In this document: one piece after another, positions 40,361 through 52,000 of the stretch | Layout of the letters: the number at the start of each line of letters is the position of its first letter | How positions within the stretch are numbered: position 1 is the stretch's first letter | Assembly: GCF_963678635.1 (NCBI RefSeq) | Contig: NC_087063.1 | Span: forward strand, 21,336,701 to 21,400,700 | Reading direction: 5' to 3' | Source: Symsagittifera roscoffensis | Lineage: Eukaryota > Xenacoelomorpha > Acoela > Convolutidae | Length of the DNA: 64,000 bases | Position numbers and translations under genes: made by a program | The notes under the pieces: model-generated | Databases searched by the model: none | What the model saw: the letters and a program-made list of their open reading frames with translations, nothing else | Told to the model about the DNA's origin: nothing

Positions 40361-42900
40361 ACGTGGTTAACGTTTAAGATTGGTTTTAGTGCGTAATCTT
40401 ATTGTTTATTAGGTGTATATTTAAACTGTGTTAAAAAAAACTAATGATTTATCAAAAAACACTCAAATCCGTTCCTTCCTTTTTGGTTTTTGTTATTTTC
40501 TTCCTTAGTTTCAGTAATTGGTAGCTTTACTGATGGATGATTTAGGTTTAAGTTACTTTAAGGTGGTTAGAATTAAAATGAGTTTAAGAAAATTTGAGGA
40601 TAAGCCTCGAGAATTGATGAAGGATTAGGATAAATAGCAACAACCGTGGATGGTTTGAGATAATGTGATGAAGAATTCAATTTATCATACAATTTAGGGT
40701 ACTCTTAGATCGCACATATGACCACTTAACCCCCTCGAAAAAATAAATGAAGATATTTAATAAGTTTTTGAGCACTTTAGTTTAATACAGAATTTCGTTA
40801 ATTTTAGTGATGATAACTTTAAACTGAAGTTTCGGCAAAACTTTAGTGGATTACTGGACAAAACGGGTATATCTTACTAGCGGACTTAGGCAGAGAACGA
40901 TTCTTTCAGAAATTTTATATATTATTATAATAATAGATAATAGTTAAGTTCATGAGCTAATGTCAGTTAGAAAGCCGTCTAATAGACCTCGAGATGGAGG
41001 GATATCGTGGGCGACTGCTAGCGCAGGGGATGCATTTCGCAAGAACCCTACTAGGAATATCTGTCAAGTAGAAGACAATGAAATTGTGTTTCTATCGAAA
41101 GATACCCATTGTCTCTGGCTTTTTGAGGTTGGAAACTAATCTGACAAATACTCACAGATCCTAATAATAATATATTTTTTGAATTTTAAAAGCTGTTTCT
41201 AGTTTGTTGGAAAAAGAATTTCTTAAGGAGTAGTATTCGATAACTTGACTGCCCAAATAGCCCCACTGCGGTACTAATTTCCCACTGCGGAACTTATTTT
41301 TTTTTGCCGCCGAAAACACTGCAAAAATTTAAAAAAAAAAGGTCCAAAGGTACCAAAAAATTGTCGAAACTTTTTTCAAGGTTCATGAAAATCTGATCTC
41401 TCGAGAAAATCTTAAATCCACTCCAGGCAAAAGGGTCGAATAATGCAGTACGAGGAAATTTTTTCAATCAATACGCACAAAAAAAAACAATTTACAAAAA
41501 GTTCTAAAAAAATGGGTTGACTGCTTTCGATAGACTAGCTTTCATAAAACTTGTTTTTCCCAAATGATGCTGGTAAAGTGAATTCGCGTCTGCTATTGAT
41601 ATCGCTTCATAATGAAAAGATCTTTTTTGTATTAATCTCCAACTTAACTGACCCTTTTCTATTTTATTGCTCCAGTTATCCAAAAAAAGGTTGTTAATTT
41701 CACCCTGGTATTATAATCGCTGAAACTGAAATACAATTCATCGACAATTCTGTTATTTCATGTCCAAGCAAAACATTCAATTACATTAAATAGCATCAAA
41801 ATATGATATGAGACTCGCAGACAACAGAACTTGGAATCCTCAAGAATTCATTAAGCGTCGTTCTCTAAGCGACGAGCTGAGGAAGTTTTAAAACAAAATA
41901 ATTAAAAAGTAATCGAAATAACTTTGCATACTTTTTTAAATTTCCAAAAACTCAATAGTAAATCCATTAACTTCAACTTTCCTAATTGAATCAGCAGAAC
42001 AAATATTATATATCAAGGAATATTCAGGTGGGTCTACCTAACTTTATAATAAGGTAACTAAATTTAATTTGGAAAAAGATCTTTTTTTTTTTTAAGAATG
42101 TCCTACAAACTAAAATTTCAGAATTATAGAGATACACAGGCTCTATAGAGATACACAGGCTCTACAGACAAAACTTTCAAATATGAGGTGAACCAAATAG
42201 ATTTTTAAAACATTCAGAAAAAAAATCAAATTTCGCCGTTTTCGTTTTTTAATCAGTTTTAAATAAATTACAAACAAAACTTCAAAATCTCGAAAGTTTG
42301 AAGCTTCCCTTTTATCCTCAAAAATCATGAAACCAAAGGAATTGTGTAACACTACTTCAACAACGGGTTCACGTTTCAACAAAGTAATGATTTCCAATCG
42401 ATAAACACGTCTACTCAATGAAAACTTCTGAATTCAATATGAGGTTTAGTTTTTGTGAAAATGTAATGGAAACATGTTTGAAAAATGTTTAGAGCTTGCA
42501 GAATTCAATAGTAAATCCATGAATTTTAACTTTTCTAATTGAACAAGCAGAACAAATATTATATAGTATGAAGGAGTATTCAGATGGGTCTACCTAAGTA
42601 CTGGGTTAAATATGGTCTACTGGATTACATATTTCTACCTGGTCTACTGGATTAAGCGTAGAGAGTCAGAATTAAAGCCAGAAACGTAGATGAAGTTTTA
42701 ACTATTATTGTTCCGACCAGTAAACGTGGGGACGAAACTATTCTTCTGGTAGATTAAAGTGAAATCCCCTAGCGAAATCAAGTACAATTGAATTAAGTGA
42801 TAATTAAGCCATTTCAATCAAGAGTAAAATTTGCCATTTCAATCAATCGGTTCGAAAAATTGGTTTTTTTTTCAGAGCAAGCACAGCAAACAAGAAGGCT
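40361..42900. other. Intergenic stretch with short duplications
   Basis: No coding frame is seen. A block of about 90 bases at 41953-42042 recurs at 42507-42597 (shared CAATAGTAAATCCAT and GAACAAATATTATATA). A 21-base unit, TATAGAGATACACAGGCTC, is tandemly doubled at 42125-42166. Confidence 0.6.
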
Positions 42901-42950
42901 TTAGAGAAGGAAACACTACTATTTAGGTATTGAAAATTTGGTTTTGCTCC

Positions 42951-43315
42951 CTGGGGCGGATCTAGGATTTTCTCGAGGGTGGGGGGTTCAAAAAAATGTC
43001 GAAAATTTTGTCGACCTTTTTTATGTCGACCAAATAGATTTTCCGAGCTCTCCCCAAACGCTAGAAAGACCCTGTACCCTGTTTTGGCCAAATTTTGTGC
43101 GCCACAGGCAAAATTTTGCAAAACCGGCCAAAAAAGGTGTTTTTAGGCACTTTTTGGAAAATTTTGACCCAAAAATCGCGTTTTTTGTCGCGCACTCAAA
43201 ATTAGTATATATTGGCTCCGAAGGCTCCTTTAGAAAAATTTTGGGGTCCGACACCAAAAATGGATATCTCAAAATAATACAAAGGGGGACCCTTTGGGTC
43301 GGCAGGGGGTCATTA
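42951..43315 (+). mobile_element. MITE copy (hAT-like family)
   Basis: It begins GGGGCGGATCTAGGATTTTC with G-rich sequence. The shared interior follows (GTCGACCAAATAGATTTTCC, TAGGCACTTTTTGGAAAATT, TTTAGAAAAATTTTGGGGTC). It is highly similar to the 5.15 kb copy. The right terminus is not clearly preserved. Confidence 0.75.
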
Positions 43316-43974
43316 TTTCAGTGTTGCTAATTTGATAAACTTAATGATTTTGCCGATGATAGTATGCTGCAGTTTATAAGTTTGTCACAATTTATGTTCA
43401 TTCCAATCAAATCTTTTTTTGGCGTTGAACTACCTTTTCGAATCAACTTTTTGTTTATTTAAAAATTGGTTTGCTTTATAATGACTGGTTTTTCCTCTCC
43501 CCCGCACTGGATTTCGCTAATTTCTTAGATAAGTCTATTGACAATCTATTAAGGCTTAAATTTTTAAATAGCGCTTACGCGATCGAGTGGAGAAAATTCA
43601 TATGAACACCTACCTATAAACTCTGAATTTTTCAAAATTCTTTATTATTTTAACTAATTATGACAAAGTTATGAGTATTAATTCAAGAATCGGTTAGATA
43701 GGATAATTAACTACCACCTAATTTGAAAGGTTTGTTATATTTGACAATTTATTTAAGAGTCAAAACGTATTATGAGTATCCTTGGGGAAGGCAGTTAATC
43801 GAGGACCATAATGACCAGGACTTTGGAAAACTAGATTTTTTTTGGTAAATCTAAAGAAGGGTTGACCGCAAAGAAGCTTGACTATTAGCCTATTTTATGT
43901 TACTGACGCTTCTTTTATCACAAAATCTGAAATAAAACTTTAAGAAAATTCGATTGTAACAAAAATGACACAGA

Positions 43975-44300
43975 GGCGAAACTAGGCTTGGTAAACACAA
44001 GCGTGGAATATGCAAAAAGTAGCTCTAAACGGGCAAACCAAAATGAAATAAGAAGATTAAAAATTTAAAATACACCTTGAGAAAAAAATTAGTGAGATAA
44101 GAGGTATCACTTTCGCACATCTGCTCCACGATTGCTTGAAATTTTACTAACACTAGCCACAAATAAAGCAGCTAGTTTCTATCAAACGCAGCAAAAAAAT
44201 CTACCAAAAGAATTGTTCTATGTTCCAGATTATTTTAATGTTCCAGATTTGAATCTCCGACCCGTTGATTAGGAGTCTCAAGTCCTCGCATATGCGCCCA
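43975..44300 (-). mobile_element. tRNA-derived SINE-like copy
   Basis: The minus-strand head, GAGACTCCTAATCAACGGG and then GAGATTCAAATCT (B-box-like), is followed by a shared body (ACTAGCTGCTTTATTTGTGG; GTGTTAGTAAAATTTCAAGC). A sister copy lies at 46.07-46.39 kb. Confidence 0.55.
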
Positions 44301-44879
44301 GGCCATTTGGAACTTAACTAGTGGCTCAGCTAATGCTGGATTAACCTGTTTTAATATTTTTTATATATTCTACAGATACGGAAATGCGTAATTTAAAAAA
44401 AAAATACTTAAAGCAAAACCCTACTGATTTCAGTGTTTAAGTAGGGGATAAGCCGCGTATTTAAAGAAGAAAACTACAATTCGCTCTTTCAATTGAAGTC
44501 TATCTCGGATTTGGCTGGGTAGTTTTCAAAAAAAAAAGATTCTAAAAAACGATCAAAAATTTGTTTTTTTTTCCAACATCGATAAACTTTTCTCTTCTTA
44601 AGCATGGGAATAGCCTCATATGCAGGGAAAACATCCAAATCCTAATTTTTAGATTGAACCTTTTATATCAGATTTAGCTAGCAGTTTTCGAGAAGTGATG
44701 AAAATTCTTAAAAAACTGTAAAAATTTCAAAAAATGGACTTTTCGGAAGTCAGCTAATCTACAAATCAGCTTTTCTACGAAGGAACAGAGTAAAACAGAT
44801 TGCAAAGAGAAATCTAAGCAACTTGTTAGTTTGAATGAAGTATCAATCTCAGAATCAGCAGGTTATATTTTTTAAATAA

Positions 44880-44955
44880 AAGAATAAGAATAAAAAGTAA
44901 AAAAAAACTATAACACCCGAATATAATGTTCCTCCCCATTTTCAGTGGTCGGAAC
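44880..44955 (-). mobile_element. Helentron-like 5' end, solo
   Basis: GTTCCGACCACTGAAAATGG at 44955 (minus) followed by GGAGGAACATTATATTCGGG matches the 28.8 kb fragment. No matching 3' end was found nearby. Confidence 0.5.
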
Positions 44956-45418
44956 AAAAAATGAAAAGAATTTTAAAAGATTATACAGTTTTTGATGTGT
45001 TTGCGACCAAAACCGAGCAACAAAAAATTTCGGTTTGCAATAAATACCAAAAAATAATAGAAACATACCTCTGCGTGCAGTATATATAATCTGTACTACT
45101 TAACAGGAAACCAAACCGACAGGGAGTCGTTAAAATTGAAGAAAATGGCATGGGCCGACGCATATCGACAGTTTTCAACAGTAAATTAAACATAGCTTCA
45201 TCAGAACTGATGAAATAAATCCTAAGAAAACCAAAAAAAAATTAAGCCATTGCAACTCAAAAACTGGAAGAATTGAAAAAAAATGTATGCTCCAATCAAA
45301 CGGCTCCAGTAGCACAGAGACGGCTGAAGACGAAGAATGAGCGGAATTTCAGCTAAAAACAGCTCAATCACAATATAATAATTTCACAAATGTTTATTCA
45401 ATATAGTCTTAATTGGAA

Positions 45419-45470
45419 CAAGACTGAATATATCAGGACAAAACTCTTTGTTTTCGACTGCCTTTCAGTA
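45419..45470 (-). mobile_element. Helentron-like 3' end, solo
   Basis: GGCAGTCGAAAACAAAGAG...TCCTGATATATTCAGTCTTG (minus) ends at 45419, followed by T. The hairpin is degraded. Confidence 0.5.
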
Positions 45471-46069
45471 ATTCTGATGAAAAGTGAATAATTTTTTTTT
45501 AAAAAAAGCAGAAAAGTTCCGTTTTTCAGTGTCGTACCACAAGCAATGTCAAACAGAAAGTGACATATTTTCAGCCTATTTTTATGATATTTATACCAAT
45601 TGCTTGCCTAAACTCCTTTTAAAGCCTTTACAAACCGGATTAAATGGCTACTTATACTACGCACTAAAAGAAGAATCAAAATCAGAATATTCAAACCCTA
45701 TTAACTTAGAAAATGGTCGCAGGTGAAAAATCAATTAACTTTCGGCTCGGTTAATGATGGTTTCCTATGAAAAATAAAAATAATAAAAGTTGCAAAAAAA
45801 ATATGAAACTCATGGCTAGAATCTGACGGCAAAAAGAAAACATTCAAAATTCAAATAAAGATCAAGTAAGCACAGAGACGAGTCAGGAAAGAAAACAATC
45901 TATAAAAACGGACTACATCATTCAAAACACGGTCATTCTCTATCGCCACAATATTACCACCCTATCTTTTTTCTCAATAATATTAAATATCAAGTGGCAA
46001 TATCTGCACTTCAGCGCTGTTACGAACAAGCACCTTAAATTACTTATTAGTGAGCCCAGTAAAGCTGCA

Positions 46070-46390
46070 TAACCTTTGATAATCGCAAGTGCAATGAGAA
46101 AATAAAACTTGCAAATACTTGATTTGTTTACCTACATTTTTTTTTTAATAGCGCAAAATTTTGCATGAATATGCAATTATTAATAACATTTATCAACTTG
46201 AAGGCGAAGCGGCCGCTTGGTTTAACTAACACTAGCGACCAATAAAGCAGTTGCTATCGAATTGCCAATGCTATGCAGCAAAAAAAATCGACCAAATAAA
46301 CAATAAAACTATTTCAATGTTCCGAATTTGAATCTTCCACTTGTAGATGAGGAATCTCACGGCATTGCATCTGCACAACGGTCGCTAGAA
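46070..46390 (-). mobile_element. tRNA-derived SINE-like copy
   Basis: The minus-strand head, GAGATTCCTCATCTACAAG and then AAGATTCAAATTCGGAAC, is followed by a body shared with the 44 kb copy (CACTAGCGACCAATAAAGCAG on plus). GAAGGCGAAGCGGCCGCTTG lies at its far side. Confidence 0.55.
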
Positions 46391-46399
46391 ATAAACAAG

Positions 46400-48792
46400 T
46401 TGCCCAGCTAATGCTAAAGGCAGCTGTTTTATTATTCTAAATCATATTTTGTACTGATGCGGAAATGCCCAACTTTCAAAAAATTAGTTTTTACGCAACG
46501 CCATAGTTGTTTCTCTGCTTAAGTAAGAGATTAGCGGCGTAATATTTGGAGATAACTACTACTCACTCTTTCAATTGAATAATTTACCTCACAATCGGCT
46601 AGGTAGTTTTAAAAAAAAAGTGAAAAAATTTCCAATAAACTTTTAACAATTTGACTTTTCATTAATCCATAAATTTATCTCTGCTGAAGCATGAGAATAT
46701 CCTCATAGGCACCGAGTATTGCGATAACCGGTTTTTCAATTGATCCCTTAAAATCAGACTTAGTTAGAAGCTTTTGAGAAGTAGTTTTCGAGAAGTGAAA
46801 AAATTTCTAAAAAACGGTAGAAATTTCAAAAAATGGACTTTTTGTAAAGTCCATGCCAGCTCTTTTTACAAAAAAAAGGAAGAACAGTTTACACAGGATA
46901 GATCTAAGCTTCATGTTTCTTTGAATGAACCACCAATCTCAGAATCAACAGGTTTTTTCAAAAAAAAAATTCCAAAAAACCGGCTGATTTTCATAAATTG
47001 GACATTATCGAAGGCTACAATTTTTTTTTCAAATAAAGGGCATAGATGCTTGCGCACAGAAAATTCGCACAAATGATTTGAATAATTTTTCGGGTGGGTC
47101 ATTAATCTGAGATTTGGCATGGTGAAGTAATTTTTTAAAGTCAAATGTTTCAAAACACGGTCGAAAAATCAAAAAAAAAATTATTTTTTTCTAATGCTTA
47201 ATTTTTTACTAAGAAAACAAGGGCGGAGTCATTTGAGCAAAAAAAATTGCTATCACTTGTTCTTCCGATTGAACCCTTTACCTCAGATTTGGCGAGAAAT
47301 TTTCGAGGACAGTTTCAAAAATTAACCAAAACTAACCAAAATGAGCTTGTTTTTACTACCATTTAGGGATAAGAGGCTTATAAAGGGGAGCTTTCAATAA
47401 AATCAGATTTGAGCAGTTAATATTTGAGAAATTGAAAAAACATAAAAACAAATAGGTCAAAAATGCTCTTACTGAAACGTCCGCAGGCCGTAGAACGTGG
47501 TGTAAAATTCAAAGCGACCAGCGAAAGATGCAGGTAAAAAAAAACAAATCCCATAAATTTTCATAAAACCTGTTTCCTTCAAACAGGGACTAACACGAGC
47601 GAAAAATATAGCAGCCACATATGCTACTAAATTGCCTTTGCTAAAATATAGTTAAATTGAAATATACCAAAAAGGCCACCAAATGAGCACTTTTATTTGC
47701 AACTTAGGTTGAAAAAACAAGTTTCTTCACAGTAATACACTACGCTCCGCAAGCCGCTTGTGTAATCAAACAACAGTATCCTATGGCTATGCAATTAGAT
47801 CCAAATGTTCCGGCCATAGCAATCTTAATAAAAACTAGAAAACAAAGTTTTTTTTTAAGTAAATTTTGAAGAAATGGCTGAGGACGAGCAGAATGAGGGT
47901 TTAAAAATCAAGGTTCAAATAAGACTCATATTTTAGCCAAAAACACTTATACAGTGCTGACCTTTCACCACACTGCTAAAAACGAATCTGAACAACAAAA
48001 AAAATGGACACCCTCAATCGACACTCTACTAGGGCTTTAATAAGATACCAATCCCAGCTTTCTGAGGCAGAGAAAATCGGATGAAAAAAATCCAGCCTAT
48101 GCCACAACTGCTTCTCACTTTACGAGACAGGTCGGAGCAAATAGTACACACTCACTTGGGTTCAAGAATTCACAAATCAGCACATAAGTAACTTAAAAGT
48201 TAGCTAAACCTTATAGACTTGGCGCGGAAACAACTCATTAAGACTTCACTTGAACCCCTACCCAAGTACACCAATTGCGTTTTTACTGGATAAGTCCCTC
48301 TTAAAATCTTAACAACACAACACCTCATATCTTTCAACCAAGAAAAAACTTGAAATAATTTTATTTCTAATAAATACAAACTAACATGCTAGATTGGACA
48401 TTCGCTCGCTACATTGAAATACAACACTTACACAGCTTACACTAAAAAATATCATGAAGTAGTTCAGATCAAATAACAAAATCTCTTAGAAACTCAACAG
48501 GAAATATTGTACACATGGATACACATTATCTAAACTTTACTGCAACATCGCTCGAGTCGTCTATTTTCTTTTAGTATATAACAGCATTGCCCAATACTTT
48601 ACGCACAAAAACAGATCATCAATTTTGAGGCAATATGGTCATTCACAGCTTCCAAAAAATTAGTTTACATAATTTAAAAAGCATCGACGAAATATCCCGA
48701 CACTGTCTCGGTACTCAAGTTTAAGTATTTCACTCAATTTTAAGTATTTGATTTTGATATTTCCAATCATTCTTTGTTTCTTCTTCGTTTTC
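46400..48792. other. AT-rich stretch including the TPD52-like 3' untranslated region
   Basis: No coding frame is seen. Paired tracts at 44.5-44.85 kb and 46.6-46.95 kb share TTTTCGAGAAGTGA and AAAAATTTCAAAAAATGGAC, a diverged duplication. A possible polyadenylation signal (AAATAAAAT, minus) lies near 48360. Confidence 0.4.
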
Positions 48793-49070
48793 TCAACTGG
48801 ATGTACTATTTTCAGTCTGGTTTGAGCTTGCACCTGCTGCGTCAGCCGTGCCGGTGTTATTTTCATTACCCCCACTTTGAGTATCGCCAGTTGAAGAGTA
48901 TTCAGGGGGTGCGATCACTTCCACAAACTTTTCCTCCTCAGCCGCATTGGGTTTGAAGCCATACATGGATGAGAATATCTTGGAATTCTTGATAGAGCCC
49001 ATGCCACTTATCATGCCTGTGCTGAGGTTGGACAATCCACTCTTGGTGTATGAGGCCGCATTCTTGCTCC
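48793..49070 (-). CDS. TPD52-like exon 4 (C-terminus)
   Basis: The acceptor is TAATTTAG. The exon encodes SKNAASYTKSGLSNLSTGM, then an acidic, low-complexity tail ending QTENSTSS and a stop. Confidence 0.9.
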
Positions 49071-52000
49071 CTAAATTAATACAATTACACAACGAGTCGC
49101 GGACAGTTTGGACAGAACCAATTAAACAGAGCTAATTGTTTTTTTTTGAAATAAGAATAAATTACACTTACAAAATCCTTAAAAAATACTAAAAATACAA
49201 TTATTTACAAAAAATGAGTCTTCAGAATGCGCTTAAAAACTTCTTCGGACGTCGTCGAACTTCTTCATCGAACATCTTCTGGAAATTTGTTCCAAACAGC
49301 AGCAGCAGAAAAAAAGTTTGCTGGATATATCGTGTTTTTTCTCTTACTTTGAGTAGCGATTTGCCAGTTCTTTCAAAATGCAACCGGATCCACAACACGT
49401 TGCAGAGTTAATAGGCACGTGGTTGCGCAAAAATTGAAAAACAAGCGTTGCAAATTTGAAATTATTTCGACATTTATTCAGCAGCTATTAAAGCTCGGTT
49501 AGAGCCCGAGATATATGAGCTCTATGTTTCAAGCAGAAAATGAAACGAGCTGCCGCATTCTAAGCGCGCTGAATTTCAGAATCCTGATAAGCAGTCAAAC
49601 TAAAATAGAAGCTGTTACAGCAATAAGCCTTGAAATAACAAAAAAGCGAGCTAAAAAAGTTGCGTTTTCAAATAAGACACACTTATTACGTATTCCCCAG
49701 AGTTGCGTTAGTTGCCACTAACATAGTTTAGTAGCAGGATTGATCTGTTCGTTTATTGATAACCTGCTATCAAGAACAACTCCTAAGTTTCAGGCCTTTT
49801 TTATTTCAATATTTTCAGCTGAAATTGTCACATTCAGTCTTGATTTCTTTGATATGACAAGCAGTTCAGATTTCTCTGCAATAAAGGCTAGTCCTTAAGT
49901 GCCAAACGCATCTTTTAACCGACTGATAAACTTATCGATCATCACCACAAAGACGCTCGAAGATCGACTTAAGGCTTTTTTCGTGGTATGGAACATTCAT
50001 TTCTCTCAATAACCGCCGACAACAAGAAGATCAATAATGATCAGAAGAGGTCCCAGTACGTCGGCTGTTGGCACCCATCTCTATATTTTTCGCCTGAACA
50101 AGTTTTCGCCCTCACTTCTAACTACGTTACTTCTGTCGGTAACGTAGCTTTCCAGCCCGGTGAGTTCTTTGCCCCTTATGCCCAATCTATTTCGCAAAAA
50201 TGAAAGCATAGAACTGTGATGCATAATATCAGAGGCACTGCTAAGGTCACTACAAACTAATAGCACATTTTAATACCACAGATAATTAATCAAAGCTTTA
50301 GCTATATCTGTCTCTCAAATGTTGCTGAGTACAGGAACCTTCGAAAGTTTTTGAAAATGACTGAACTGAAGTGATGCTTTCTTCAACCTTAGGGATAAGT
50401 GGCTAATTTTCAGCAGGTCTCGCGTAAAAAAATCTTCTGCCGACATATTGTCAGCAAGCATGCCAAATTGATCACGTTCCGTTTGAGAGCAGTCTCAAAA
50501 AATTGTACGCGCGACGACCGGTGTTTAATCGGAGTCACTAGTGACACATAAGCTCTGCAGAAACCAGCTGCGCTCTTTTTCTCTAAAAGAACACAAGCTT
50601 CCCGCTTGTATTTCGACAAACTCTGTAAGGAGCAAACAATTTTCATCAGCTGCTCCGCTCTTTTCTTAAATGATTCTGAGCCACTACATCGCCATCAACC
50701 AAATAAGCTTTCTTTGCGAACCGTTTTCACAAAAGGGTAGTTGGTGGACATCGTCTTCTCTACACGTTATAATGCGTTTTCTAGAATCCTAGAAGTCAAA
50801 CATGTCTTTAGTTCCTTTTCGAGTGCGCTGGCGCTTCAAACATGGTCTCAACTCCATTACTTACTGATTAGCTGCACCAGTGTCTTTTCCATATTCGTAA
50901 AAAAGAACATAAGGCAATGATCACTGGGATTACAATCACCAGCGAAAATATCCGCAAAGCTCACGCCTGGTAAGCACAGAATTTGATCAAGTCTAAAACC
51001 ACAGCGATGAGTTGAAAAAGACAATATCTGTTCAGTTCCTGTCTGGAGCATGGCATCGAGGATCTTCTCTGTTTCTGATGTTCTGAAGTAATGAGGATTG
51101 TCGAAATGAATGTTAAAATCAATAATTCACGTTAAAAGCGATAACGCATTACTAAATTAAAAAATTCTGGAAAGAAAACCATGAAAGAGACCGACAGGGG
51201 TCGATAAAGGAGGCAAATGAAAATCGGATCTCTGCCTGCTATAATATCCTATAAAAGAAACATTAAACTGTCAGTTTCACCTTTTCGATGTTTGCTTGAT
51301 AATTTGTGTTGTAAATCAAAAGTAAACCATCTTCTTTTTCATTGTTCAGATTAGCACTCATGAATCATACTCTTGTGGATTAGAGCCAACTGAATTTGAT
51401 TCATCATTCTCTTTATCTATACTCCATACCTTGGTGAGAATTAAAAAATTAAGATCCAAAGATTTAATGAGGCTACGTACATGCAAAATCGAGAAATGGC
51501 ATCCCACAGACAGCATATTGCATTTTCTGCTTTTCAGTTAATCTTTCTTCGCGGTGTTCAATTACGCTTCCGCATCTTCATTGGGTCTTAACTGCCGCTA
51601 AACAGCTCTTTAGGGCCGGAAATCACTGATTTTACTCGTATGGTTAGAGTAAAAGCAGTTAAAAGCCTTGGCTATTGCGTTCTCCTTCGATACAATTCGA
51701 ACTGTTATGGAATTCATTGACTTATTTTTTCCAAGGTCAATCACTATTTGACATGTTACTCCAGTATTACATTAACCGATACACCAACGCCTGACGAACG
51801 ATAGCTTCTCAGCTGCCGAGAAATCATTGCAGGGCTTTTCAGTTTCCTCCTTAAATTGGTTCACTCATAGCTGCTTGGGTTCGCCTGTTTTTCGTTTCTT
51901 TCCGGTCCCATCCGACGTTGATTCAGCACTGGAATTCGTACGAAAACTTGCAGCACACTCCACTCGTATAATTTAGCTGAAATTGGGCTGCTTCTCTGCG

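Noticed and set aside
42938-43330. 130-codon frame at 43 kb
   Set aside because: It lies wholly inside a MITE copy, whose relatives do not keep the frame open.
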